Assembly: GCF_023701745.1 (NCBI RefSeq)
Contig: NZ_JAJOZB010000001.1
Span: 4,346,501 to 4,410,500 of the forward strand
Length of the DNA: 64,000 nt
Reading direction: 5' to 3'
Source of the DNA: Streptomyces sp. RKAG293
GTDB taxonomy: Bacteria > Actinomycetota > Actinomycetes > Streptomycetales > Streptomycetaceae
The notes beneath the pieces were generated by a model. The model was not told the DNA's origin. It saw only the letters and a list, made by a program, of their open reading frames with translations, and made no database searches. A program made the translations under genes and the position numbers. This document shows positions 40,288 to 48,880 of this stretch, piece by piece (positions within the stretch are counted from its first letter, which is position 1; each line of letters begins with the position of its first letter).

Positions 40288-41187
40288 CTAGGACCAGGTC
40301 GTGCCGGTGAGGCGCTCGTAGGCCTCGATGTACTTGGCGCGGGACTGCTCGATGATGTCGGCGGGCAGCGGCGGCGGGGGCAGTTCGCTGTTCTTGTCCC
40401 AGCCGGAGGCGGGGGACGTCAGCCAGTCGCGGATGAACTGCTTGTCGAAGGACGGCTGGGTCCGGCCGGGCTTCCACTGGTCGGCCGGCCAGAAGCGCGA
40501 GGAGTCCGGGGTGAGCACCTCGTCGCCGATGACGAGCTCGTCACCGTCGAAGCCGAACTCGAACTTGGTGTCCGCCAGGATGATGCCGCGGTCCCGGGCG
40601 ACATCGCGGGCCCGGCCGTAGACCGCGAGGGTCGTCTGGCGCAGCAGCGCCGCGGTCTCGGCGCCGACCTGACGGGCCGCCTCCTCGTAGGAGACGTTCT
40701 CGTCGTGCTCACCGACCTCGGCCTTGGTGGCGGGCGTGAAGATCGGCGCGGGCAGCTCCGAGCCGTCGACGAGGCCCTCGGGCAGCGCGAGGCCGCAGAC
40801 CGTGCGGTGTTCGTCGTACTCGACGAGGCCGGATCCTGCGAGGTAGCCGCGGGCCACGCACTCGACCGGGATCATCCGCAGCGACTTGCAGACCATGGTG
40901 CGGCCGGCCCAGTCGGCGGGGGCGCCGGCCGGGACGTCGGTGGAGATGACGTGGTTGGGCACCAGGTCGGCGAGCTGGTCGAACCACCACAGCGACAGCT
41001 GGGTGAGGATCCGGCCCTTGTCGGGAACCTCGGTGGGCACCACCCAGTCGTACACGGACGTACGGTCGCTGGCCACCATCACCAGTTCACCGGCCGCGTT
41101 CTGGTACAGGTCGCGGACCTTACCGGTGTGCAGGTGCACCAGTCCCGGCACCTGGACGGGTACGGGTTTCTCAACGAATCCGGACAT
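40288..41187 (-). CDS. purC: SAICAR synthetase (phosphoribosylaminoimidazole-succinocarboxamide synthase)
   Basis: 299-residue enzyme that joins CAIR and aspartate to SAICAR with ATP. Typical segments are LHTGKVRDLY (ATP phosphate loop), ASDRTSVYDWVVPTEVPDKG, VECVARGYLAGSGL, ADTKFEFGFDGDEL and LTPDSSRFWPADQW. The length is normal. It is a single gene on the same strand as the other purine genes. The next upstream gene is not a purine gene. Confidence 0.97.
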   Translation of the reverse strand: MSGFVEKPVPVQVPGLVHLHTGKVRDLYQNAAGELVMVASDRTSVYDWVVPTEVPDKGRILTQLSLWWFDQLADLVPNHVISTDVPAGAPADWAGRTMVCKSLRMIPVECVARGYLAGSGLVEYDEHRTVCGLALPEGLVDGSELPAPIFTPATKAEVGEHDENVSYEEAARQVGAETAALLRQTTLAVYGRARDVARDRGIILADTKFEFGFDGDELVIGDEVLTPDSSRFWPADQWKPGRTQPSFDKQFIRDWLTSPASGWDKNSELPPPPLPADIIEQSRAKYIEAYERLTGTTWS

Positions 41188-41289
41188 GGGTCCTCCCCAC
41201 TCGGCGGCTCAGCTCCCGATTCTCCCGCACGAGGGAGGGTGCGACCCGACGGGGTCCTGCCGACCGGGCCGGCCGGAACCCATCGGAAC

Positions 41290-42828
41290 CTAATCGTGCT
41301 TGCAGATCCGGTCCAGGAGATTGGCCGTGGCGCGCTGGATCCGGGGGTCCACATAGTGCGGACGGTCCAGCGCCGGGGACCAGGCGAAGGTGCCGGAGGC
41401 GAAGACATAGGCGCCGCTCGGCGCCCGGTACAGCGAGGTCTCCTGATGGCGGCGGCGGCCGTCGGCGTCCTCGTACGGCGAGTGCGCGAGCAGGATCCGG
41501 TCGGTGGACTCGGGCAGCGCGGTGCGCGGGAAGTAGCGGTCCGCCTCACCCGCGACCAGGCCCTCGATCTCGTCCCCCTCGGCCGCGCCGGTCGCCTCCC
41601 ACAGCCAGTGGTCGGCGTTGCGGACGACGAGCGGGGCGGGTTCGGGGACGCGGCCGGCGTACTGCACGCCCAGCAGCAGCTGTTCCGGCTCGCCCAGGTC
41701 CCGCCACAGGGCGCTGCGGCCGCGGGCGTCGCCGCGGCGCTTGCGGCAGGTCAGCAGCCGGTCGGGCTCGCCGGCCGGGGAGGGGCCCAGTTCGACCTGC
41801 CAGTACATGGAGTTGGCGGAGAGGAACACCAGCGAGGTGCCGCCGTCCCTGGCGGCCTCGGCGGCGCGGCGCATCGGGACCGACCAGTACTCGTCGTGCC
41901 CGGGGAAGACCAGGCCGCGGTACCGGGACGGGTCGACGCGGCCGGCGTGCAGATCGCGGGCGTCCGCGTAGGCCAGGTCGTAGCCGTACCGCTCGGCCCA
42001 GCGGATGAAGTCGTAGGCGTGGCCGACGTGCAGCGGCAGGCCCGCGCCCGCGTAGGGGCGGTCGAAGGAGACCGTGGCGGGCGCCTCCTCCTCACCGAGC
42101 AGCCGGCCTTCGGGGTCCCACGCGTGATAGAGGCTGGCGCCGGTCCTGCCGTCCTCCGGGTACAGGTTGTACGCCTGCCAGGTGACGTCGGGCATCAGCA
42201 GCAGCAGATCCGCGTCGAGCGCCGGGGCGTGCGGCGGCTCCTTGGTCGGGTACCGGCGCGGGGTCGGCGGGCGCTCGTCACGGACGGTGAACGGGATATG
42301 GCTGCGGTACCCGTCGGCGGTGGTGAGCACCGCCACATACGCGCCGGTCTTCCAGTACCCCGGCACCTGCAGCCGCCAGGACTGCCACCAGTGATGACAG
42401 GAGACGGTGCGGCCGGCGGCGAGCGGGGCCGACTGGACGATGCCGGAGAGCCGCGGGCTGGCCGTCATGTGGCACGCGCCGTCACCGCCGTAGTGGCCGA
42501 TGCGGTAGATGTCGACGGTGAACTGCTGGGGCGGGTCCACGGTCACCCGGAAGTCGATGGCGGCGCCCGGGGCGACCGCGCCGGCCGACGCGAAGCCCTT
42601 GACCTGGCAGCGCACGTCATCGGCGGTGCGCGGGCCCGGTACGTGCGGGCGGGCCGGTGCCTCGCCGCGGCTCACCGAAAGGTCGACGTACCAGGGGACC
42701 ACGTTCCCCTCGTCGTCCAGATACTGCTCGGCACCGCGCAGCCACGGCAACGGGCCCTGTCCGAACGGGTCGGTCACCCCATGCGCGAGCGCTCCCGACT
42801 GCCAGCGCCGGATCTGCTCCGTCCCCAC
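41290..42828 (-). CDS. N,N-dimethylformamidase large-subunit-like protein
   Basis: 512-residue protein with the DMFase beta-subunit domain: an N-terminal beta-sandwich (VKGFASAGAVAPGAAIDFRV, VDIYRIGHYGGDGACHM) and a large alpha/beta domain (QAYNLYPEDGRTGASLYHAW, FIRWAERYGYDLAYADARDL, GLVFPGHDEYWSVPMRRA). Characterised relatives hydrolyse dimethylformamide with a small subunit, but most actinobacterial members have no known substrate. Tyr/Glu/His-rich segments could bind the iron reported for DMFase. No signal peptide. The DMFase alpha subunit gene is not present nearby. Confidence 0.8.
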   Translation of the reverse strand: MGTEQIRRWQSGALAHGVTDPFGQGPLPWLRGAEQYLDDEGNVVPWYVDLSVSRGEAPARPHVPGPRTADDVRCQVKGFASAGAVAPGAAIDFRVTVDPPQQFTVDIYRIGHYGGDGACHMTASPRLSGIVQSAPLAAGRTVSCHHWWQSWRLQVPGYWKTGAYVAVLTTADGYRSHIPFTVRDERPPTPRRYPTKEPPHAPALDADLLLLMPDVTWQAYNLYPEDGRTGASLYHAWDPEGRLLGEEEAPATVSFDRPYAGAGLPLHVGHAYDFIRWAERYGYDLAYADARDLHAGRVDPSRYRGLVFPGHDEYWSVPMRRAAEAARDGGTSLVFLSANSMYWQVELGPSPAGEPDRLLTCRKRRGDARGRSALWRDLGEPEQLLLGVQYAGRVPEPAPLVVRNADHWLWEATGAAEGDEIEGLVAGEADRYFPRTALPESTDRILLAHSPYEDADGRRRHQETSLYRAPSGAYVFASGTFAWSPALDRPHYVDPRIQRATANLLDRICKHD

Positions 42829-43001
42829 GGGTGCCCCCCTTCTTCGTCACGCCCCCGGGCCGAGTCCGATGTCCCACGCGTCCGCACCCAGCACATCACA
42901 TAACGCACTCTCCTGGTTACTGTTCGTGGCGAATAATCGGAACAGTTTCGCTCCGAGTGGGGCAGAAACTGTCATCCGGCGAGTGCGGCGTGGCCCCTGT
43001 G

Positions 43002-44738
43002 TCAGACGAGGCGGACGGGCTTCTCCAGCCGGACGCCGACCGCGGTGAGCCAGGAGCGCAGCGGCGCCGCGTCACCGTTCTCCACGAGGCGCAGCACCGG
43101 CCACGCGAGGTCGGCCCGGCGGGAGCCGTTGACGAGCAGGGCCGGTCCGTCCAGCCAGTCGAGACCGGCCGCCGCGCCCGCGGTGTCGACGGCGGCGCAG
43201 CAGACCATCGCGGTGACGTGTTCGGTGAGCAGCTCGCGGCCGGTGCGGGGCGGGAGCAGTTGGTAGACCGGGGCGAGGGAGGTACCCGTGGCGGGGCCGC
43301 GGTTGGCGTCGCGGGCCGCTTCCTCACGGGCGACATGGCCGGTGATCCGGGCCGCCAGCTCCTCGCTGCCGCCCCGGGAGAGCCGGTCGATCACCCGGGC
43401 GATGGTGGCCCGGCCGGGCTCGTCGGGAAGGTCCACCGAGCCGGCCACGGCCGCCTGGCGGGCGGCCTGGCCGCCCATCAGCAGCCCGGCGCCGGCGCGG
43501 CTCTCCGCGGTGTGCTCGGCGGTCTGCACGGTGATGACCGCGGGGCGGTCGCGCTCGGGGCGCGGTACGGCGCTGCCCGGCTCGTCCAGCACCCTGATCA
43601 GCAGGGCGGCCTCGGAACGCCATATGCGGTCCACGACCTCCTCGGGGTACGAGTCCCAGTCGACCGGCGACCAGTCGGGGCCGTGGCCCTCGGGGCCGCC
43701 GTGGAAGAGCCGGGCGGCCAGCAGGGAGGCCGCCTCGTCGACCGTGCCGGGCTCTTCGAGCAGGTCACAGGCGGGGCGCTCGCCCAGCCGGGACTCGAAG
43801 CCCTCGGCCAGCCGGTCGCGGCGGGACAGATCGGTGAGCGCGGCCACCACTCCGGCGTCGAGCCGGGACGGCCAGCGGCCCATCCGCCAGGCGGGCAGCG
43901 CGACCCGCGTCAGCAGCCGGTCCCAGCCCGCGTAGGCGAGGCCGACCTGCTCCTGGGCGACGATCCGCAGCCCGTAGTCCACCGCCTGGGCGCGCTCCGA
44001 GGCGGACGCGGCCACCCCGCGCTCCATCTCGGCGGCATGCGCCCGGCAGCCGCGCAGCAGCAGCCGCGCGACCCAGCCGAGGAAGGCGTACGCGGGCCGC
44101 AGGAGACCGCGGGAACGCGCCGAGGCGACGCCGGCGGCGGCGTCCAGACCCCGGATGAAGCGGCGGGCCGCGGCTATGTCCGGGTCGGCGGACGGTCCGG
44201 TGCCGGCCACGACGGGGGCGAGCAGGGCGCGCAGCTCGGCGACCCGCATCCACCACATGAAGGGCGAGCCGATCACCAGCACCGGCGCGGCCGGCTCCCG
44301 GCGGCGGCCCCAGCGGCCCGCGCCCGCTCCGTCCGGGCGGCGGTCCTCCAGCCAGCTGTCGCAGTCCGGAGTGAGCTCTATCGAGGAAGGTGTGGGGACC
44401 TGGAGGCGGACCGCGAGGTCATGGACCATCCGGTACAGGTCGGGGGCCGACGATTCGGCGACCGGGACCGTCGGGCTGACCGCGGGGCGGGCCCGGACGA
44501 CGACGGCGGCGACGGCGCCCGCGAGCACCAGCACCACCAGCGCTCCGCCGACCACCGACCAGCGCAGCGCGTCCCAGCTGTCGCCGATCCGTCCGGTGGC
44601 GCCGCCCACGAGCAGGACGACGGCGGCAGCGGCGGGCAGCAGCGCCACCGCGAGCGCGGTACTGCGGATCCGCAGCACCGCGAGCGCACGGGAGCGTGCG
44701 ACTCCCTCACCTGTTTCTCCGGCCATCGGGCGGCTCAC
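43002..44738 (-). CDS. Membrane protein with a degenerate M48-peptidase-like domain
   Basis: 578-residue protein. Two N-terminal TM helices (TALAVALLPAAAAVVLLVGG and VVGGALVVLVLAGAVAAVVV) are followed by a domain whose order resembles M48 (HtpX/Ste24-like) proteins: VPTPSSIELTPDCDSWLEDR, then PVLVIGSPFMWWMRVAELRALLAPVVAGTG, then RGCRAHAAEMERGVAAS. At the place where M48 enzymes have HExxH this protein reads PVVAG, so no zinc site. A further 300 residues have no recognised domain. It is probably an inactive scaffold or regulator. The ATG start gives the TM segments at the N terminus. Confidence 0.6.
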   Translation of the reverse strand: MSRPMAGETGEGVARSRALAVLRIRSTALAVALLPAAAAVVLLVGGATGRIGDSWDALRWSVVGGALVVLVLAGAVAAVVVRARPAVSPTVPVAESSAPDLYRMVHDLAVRLQVPTPSSIELTPDCDSWLEDRRPDGAGAGRWGRRREPAAPVLVIGSPFMWWMRVAELRALLAPVVAGTGPSADPDIAAARRFIRGLDAAAGVASARSRGLLRPAYAFLGWVARLLLRGCRAHAAEMERGVAASASERAQAVDYGLRIVAQEQVGLAYAGWDRLLTRVALPAWRMGRWPSRLDAGVVAALTDLSRRDRLAEGFESRLGERPACDLLEEPGTVDEAASLLAARLFHGGPEGHGPDWSPVDWDSYPEEVVDRIWRSEAALLIRVLDEPGSAVPRPERDRPAVITVQTAEHTAESRAGAGLLMGGQAARQAAVAGSVDLPDEPGRATIARVIDRLSRGGSEELAARITGHVAREEAARDANRGPATGTSLAPVYQLLPPRTGRELLTEHVTAMVCCAAVDTAGAAAGLDWLDGPALLVNGSRRADLAWPVLRLVENGDAAPLRSWLTAVGVRLEKPVRLV

Positions 44739-44915
44739 CCCCGTCTCACTGTCAGGACCGCCGTCGGCGGCTTACCCCCACTGTCGCACCGCCCACGGAC
44801 ATCGCAATGTCTGTACGGCTAGTTGCCGCACAGCACCACGCCGTCCGGCAGTGCGCTTCCGGGGCACAGTAGTTGGGGACCGCTGCCACGTCAGCCGGAT
44901 GGAGAAGCCATCACT

Positions 44916-44949
44916 CCTTGGGGTGGCTTTGGGCAAAGCCACCCCAAGG
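44916..44949 (-). terminator. Terminator of purD
   Basis: Perfect 15-bp arms (44916-44930 and 44935-44949) with a GGGC loop, immediately beyond the purD stop at 44956. Confidence 0.88.
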
Positions 44950-44955
44950 GCTGAT

Positions 44956-46215
44956 TCAGGACTGGCCGGTTCCCGCCGCCTTGGCCGCGATGTCGGTCCG
45001 GTGGTGCGAGCCGTCGAGCCCCACCCGGGCGACCGCGCGGTACGCCCGTTCCCGGGCTTTGGCCAGGTCGGAGCCGGTGGCGGTGACGGACAGCACCCGG
45101 CCGCCCGCGCTCACCACCCGGCCCTCGTCGTCGATCCTGGTGCCGGCGTGCAGCACATACGCGTGCTCGTCCTGCTCCACGACGTCCGCCAGACCGGTGA
45201 TCGGGTCACCGGTGCGCGGGGTGTCCGGATAGTTGTACGAGGCGATGACGACGGTCACGGCCGCGCCCTCGCTCCAGCGCAGCGGCTCCACCTCGGAGAG
45301 GCGGCCCGTCGCGGCGGCCCGCAGCAGACCGGCCAGCGGGGTCTTGAGGCGCGCGAGGACGACCTGGGTCTCGGGGTCGCCGAAGCGCGCGTTGAACTCG
45401 ATCACGCGCACCCCGCGCGAGGTCATCGCCAGCCCCGCGTAGAGCAGCCCGGCGAACGGGGTGCCGCGGCGGCGCAGCTCGTCCACGGTGGGCTGCAGGA
45501 CGGTCCGCTCGACCTCGTCGACCAGCTTGGGGTCGGCCCACGGGAGCGGGGAGTACGCGCCCATGCCGCCGGTGTTGGGGCCCTCGTCGGCGTCCAGCGC
45601 GCGCTTGAAGTCCTGGGCGGGCTGCAGCGGGACGACCGTCACACCGTCGGTGACGGCGAACAGCGAGACCTCGGGGCCGTCGAGGAACTCCTCGATGACG
45701 ACGCGGTCGCAGGCCAGCGCGTGCGCGCGGGCGGTGGCGAGGTCATCGGTGACGACGACGCCCTTGCCCGCGGCCAGACCGTCGTCCTTGACGACGTACG
45801 GGGCGCCGAAGGCGTCCAGCGCCACGTCGATCTGCTCGGCGGTGGTGCAGACGTACGAGCGGGCGGTGGGCACCCCCGCGCCGGCCATGACCTCCTTGGC
45901 GAACGCCTTGGAGCCTTCCAGCTGAGCGGCTTCCGCGGACGGGCCGAAGCAGTCGATACCGCGGGCCCGGACCGCGTCGGCGACGCCCGCCACCAGCGGG
46001 GCCTCCGGACCGACGATCACGAAGTCCGCGCCGATCGATACGGCGAGGTCGGCGACGGCGGCGCCGTCGAGGGCGTCGACCGGGTGCAGCTCGGCGACCT
46101 CCGCGATCCCGGCGTTGCCGGGGGCGCAGTGCAGCGAGGTGACATCGGGGTCGAGGGACAGTGAGCGGCACAGGGCGTGTTCGCGGGCGCCGCCGCCGAT
46201 GACAAGGACCTTCAC
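44956..46215 (-). CDS. purD: Phosphoribosylamine-glycine ligase (GAR synthetase)
   Basis: 419-residue ATP-grasp enzyme of the second purine step. Segments include KVLVIGGGAREHAL at the start, VGPEAPLVAGVADAVRARGI, SKAFAKEVM, VVKDDGLAAGKGVVV, EEFLDGPEVS, GGMGAYSPLPW and FNARFGDPETQ (Mg-binding). The GTG at 46215 was chosen because it begins exactly at the conserved KVLVIGGG; the longer frame upstream lacks homology. A hairpin terminator follows. Confidence 0.96.
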   Translation of the reverse strand: MKVLVIGGGAREHALCRSLSLDPDVTSLHCAPGNAGIAEVAELHPVDALDGAAVADLAVSIGADFVIVGPEAPLVAGVADAVRARGIDCFGPSAEAAQLEGSKAFAKEVMAGAGVPTARSYVCTTAEQIDVALDAFGAPYVVKDDGLAAGKGVVVTDDLATARAHALACDRVVIEEFLDGPEVSLFAVTDGVTVVPLQPAQDFKRALDADEGPNTGGMGAYSPLPWADPKLVDEVERTVLQPTVDELRRRGTPFAGLLYAGLAMTSRGVRVIEFNARFGDPETQVVLARLKTPLAGLLRAAATGRLSEVEPLRWSEGAAVTVVIASYNYPDTPRTGDPITGLADVVEQDEHAYVLHAGTRIDDEGRVVSAGGRVLSVTATGSDLAKARERAYRAVARVGLDGSHHRTDIAAKAAGTGQS

Positions 46216-46384
46216 GTGCCCAAGGGTAGTGGCCCCGTGCGGAGCCCCGTGCCGCGCGTGGCGGCTCACTCTTTCGAGTGGGACGGATGTTCGGCCCATA
46301 CCTGACCACGCGGCCTTTAAGGGATGAAATCCAAAAATCCTTCCCCCATGGTCAGCCGTTCGGCGGTAAGAAGGGAGCTTCGTC

Positions 46385-47167
46385 GTGTCGGAAGACGAGC
46401 GCCGGAATGCGAGGGAGCGCGCAGTGAGCCAGCCGGACATGTATCCCGAGGAGGCTCCCCGGGAGGAGCCCGTTCAACGGGCTCTGCATAGCCAGGAGGA
46501 CCTGCGGGCACTGCCTTTTCCGCTCGGCGACTGGGGCGAGCCCGCCGAACGCCTGGAGGAGCTCTACCGCTGGGCCGAGTCCGGGGCGCTGAACACCACC
46601 GACTGGTACCTCGCCGACCGCGTCTGGAAGCGGCACGGGGCGCGCGGGCTGCGGCTGGCCACCGCGTTCTTCGGGACCGTGGGCGCGGGGCTGCCGCTGA
46701 TCGAGCTGACCGGGACCGCGGCAGGCGCCGCGCGCTGGGGTTACGTGGCGCTGCTCCTCGCCGCGGCCTGTTTCGGGATCGACCGCTGCTTCGGGCTGAC
46801 GTCCGGCTGGATGCGGGACGTCGCCACCGCGCAGGCGGTGCAGCGGCGGCTGGAGGCGCTGCGCTTCGACTGGGCGTCGGAGAGCGTCCGGGAGGTGCTG
46901 GGCCCCACCGAGGGCACGGCGGCCGAGGCGGCCGAACGCTGTCTGGCGGTGCTGCGCCGGTTCTGCGAGGACGTCTCCGACCTGGTCAGGATGGAGACGG
47001 CGGACTGGATGACGGAGTTCGGGACGCGCACCGCCCCGCTGCGCGCGCAGGCCACGGTGCCGTGGGCCGCGCGCACCGAGGGCGTGCCCGCCGGCCGCTT
47101 CCCGATGGCACCCGGCGGCCGTCCGAACATGCCGCGCCAGCGGCCCCCGGAGGGCCCGGCCCGCTGA
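46385..47167 (+). CDS. SLATT-domain two-TM protein
   Basis: 260-residue protein. An acidic N-terminal tail precedes the SLATT region: RLEELYRWAESGALNTTDWYLADRVWKRRG-like helix, then two TM helices (LATAFFGTVGAGLPLIELTG and YVALLLAAACFGIDRCFGL) and helical SGWMRDVATAQAVQRRLEAL, DWASESVREVLG. SLATT proteins are predicted pore-forming effectors of nucleotide-second-messenger defence systems. Here no nucleotidyltransferase or SLOG partner is adjacent, and the protein is conserved in the streptomycete core as I recall, so a housekeeping role is possible. The GTG start follows AAGGGAG. Confidence 0.8.
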   Translation: MSEDERRNARERAVSQPDMYPEEAPREEPVQRALHSQEDLRALPFPLGDWGEPAERLEELYRWAESGALNTTDWYLADRVWKRHGARGLRLATAFFGTVGAGLPLIELTGTAAGAARWGYVALLLAAACFGIDRCFGLTSGWMRDVATAQAVQRRLEALRFDWASESVREVLGPTEGTAAEAAERCLAVLRRFCEDVSDLVRMETADWMTEFGTRTAPLRAQATVPWAARTEGVPAGRFPMAPGGRPNMPRQRPPEGPAR

Positions 47168-47218
47168 GCGGCCAGCGGCCCTTCCGTCAGCTGAGGGACG
47201 CCTCGGCCGGAGCCCACC

Positions 47219-47869
47219 TCAGCTGAAGACCACCATCGAGCCCTGCGCCAGCGAGCGGGTCGCCGCCGCGTGCAGGCCGAGCCAGACGTGCCGTTCGCGG
47301 GCGAACGGGCTGGGATCGTACGACGGCGGGGCGGCCGGCTCCTCCAGTCCGGTGGGCCGGTCCGGCGGGGCCGGGGCCTGCGGCGGGTTCGCCGCGTCGA
47401 TGCCGATCGCCGCCGCGACGGACGCGAGATCGCGCAGCAGGCCATGACTCGAACCCAGCGGGCCGCCGCCTTCGAGGAGTTCGTCGTTGACGACCGGGTG
47501 CGGGAAGTCCAGCGGCACGTACGCGCCCGCGTGGTCGTAGTGCCAGACGAGGTGCGACTGCTGTGCGGTCGCCTCGAACATCTCCAGCAACTGCTCGTAG
47601 TCGCCGCCGAGCGCGTCGACCGGGGTGACCTCCAGGCCCTGCAGGTTCAACAGGAAGGCCCGGCGCAGGAAATGCAGGGCGTCGTAGTCGAAGCCGGCGA
47701 CCGGGCCGACGTCACCGGACAGCCCCGGCATGTAGGTGTGGACGGGCACCGGCGGCAGGCCCGCGTCGTTCAAGGCCTTGTCGTAGCGGGCCAGTTCCTC
47801 GGAGAAAGGGTTTTCCGGGCTGTGGCAGAGCACGTCCACGAGGGGAACCAGCCACAAGTCGCAGGCCAC
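47219..47869 (-). CDS. Conserved streptomycete protein of unknown function
   Basis: 216-residue soluble protein starting MACDLWLVPLVDVLCHSPENPFSEELARYD. The GTG 47869 has GGAG eight bases upstream. The conserved segments include VHTYMPGLSGDVG, FDYDALHFLRRAFLLNLQG and HLVWHYDHAGAYVPLDFP. The C-terminal part is Pro-rich then PFARERHVWLGLHAAATRSLAQGSMVVFS. No TM segment and no recognised family. It converges with the SLATT gene. From memory, similar proteins are widespread in Streptomyces as hypotheticals. Confidence 0.72.
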   Translation of the reverse strand: MACDLWLVPLVDVLCHSPENPFSEELARYDKALNDAGLPPVPVHTYMPGLSGDVGPVAGFDYDALHFLRRAFLLNLQGLEVTPVDALGGDYEQLLEMFEATAQQSHLVWHYDHAGAYVPLDFPHPVVNDELLEGGGPLGSSHGLLRDLASVAAAIGIDAANPPQAPAPPDRPTGLEEPAAPPSYDPSPFARERHVWLGLHAAATRSLAQGSMVVFS

Positions 47870-47988
47870 AGGCGCTCCAAGTCGTCTATGCGATCGTCGG
47901 GCCAGCGTAGTGCGAGGCGCGGTCGGCGTCAGGAGGTGGAACCCTTCCGGCTCTCCCGAAGGGTCGTTCGCGCGGTCGCCCGCTGTCG

Positions 47989-48666
47989 CTATCGCGGGGC
48001 CAGCTTCGCCATCAGGGCGAGGGCGTGCTCGTTGTAGTCGGCGACGATACGGCGTGCCGCGGGCAGATCGCGGTCCCGGACGGCGTCGACGAGTTCGACG
48101 TGGTCCGACCAGCAGACGCCCGCGAGCATCGGGTGGGCGCGCAGATACGGGATCGAGTACATCCAGGTCTGGGTGCGGATCCGGTCGAGGAATTCGCAAA
48201 TGTGCGGATTGCCCGACAATGCTGCGACTTCGCGCCAGAAGCGGATGTCACAGCCGATGAGGACGTCGAGCATCCCGGAACGCGCGGCCCGCGCCGCGGC
48301 CTCGCCCCGGCGGCGCACCGACGCGAGGACATCGGCCGGCACTTCGCGCAGCTGGTCGCCCTCGATGCGCCGGAAGATCCCCTCGGTCACCAGGTTGCGG
48401 GCCTCGACCATGGAGACGAAGTCGTCGGGGCCGAACCGCCGCACCTGGAAGCCGCGGTGCTGCTCGACGTCGAGCAGGCCCTGCGCGGCCAGGTCGACCA
48501 GCGCCTCACGGACGGGCGTGGCGGAGACGCCGTACAGCTCCGCTATCTCCTTGACGGTGAAGTCCCGCCCGGCCGGGAGCCGGCCGGTGAGCACCTCGTC
48601 GCGGAGTGCGTCGGCGATCTGCTGCCGCAGGCTGTTGCGCTTCACCGGTGTGGTGTCCGCAAGCAC
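47989..48666 (-). CDS. GntR-family (FadR/FCD) transcriptional regulator
   Basis: 225-residue regulator. An N-terminal winged helix (LRQQIADALRDEVLTGRLPAG, VKEIAELYGVSATPVREALVDL) is joined to an all-helical FCD ligand-binding domain (VEARNLVTEGIFRRI, DIRFWREVAALSGNPHICEFLDRIR, WSDHVELVDAVRDRDL). The GTG at 48666 is preceded by AGGAGG. It lies downstream of the aminotransferase gene on the same strand, so it may regulate it or respond to an amino or organic acid. The ligand is unknown. Confidence 0.92.
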   Translation of the reverse strand: MLADTTPVKRNSLRQQIADALRDEVLTGRLPAGRDFTVKEIAELYGVSATPVREALVDLAAQGLLDVEQHRGFQVRRFGPDDFVSMVEARNLVTEGIFRRIEGDQLREVPADVLASVRRRGEAAARAARSGMLDVLIGCDIRFWREVAALSGNPHICEFLDRIRTQTWMYSIPYLRAHPMLAGVCWSDHVELVDAVRDRDLPAARRIVADYNEHALALMAKLAPR

Positions 48667-48880
48667 TGCCGCCTCCTCGCCCGAACGTACGTTTCACTCC
48701 GATTACTCCGCACACGATAGGCGAAGGTTCGGAAATCAACCGCACGTCCGGGGAGGGAAGCGTGTGGGGGTTATGTGCATTTCGCGATGGGCGACCCGGT
48801 GTTGACGGCCGGCGGGGGCCGACGTGGAGGTCCGGCGGGCGGGCGGCGGGCGGTCGCCGGGCCGTCACCGGGGGCAAGCG

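Noticed and set aside
46385..47167. SLATT gene as part of a complete nucleotide-signalling defence operon
   Set aside because: No CD-NTase, SLOG or nuclease gene is adjacent; neighbours are purD and an unrelated hypothetical.
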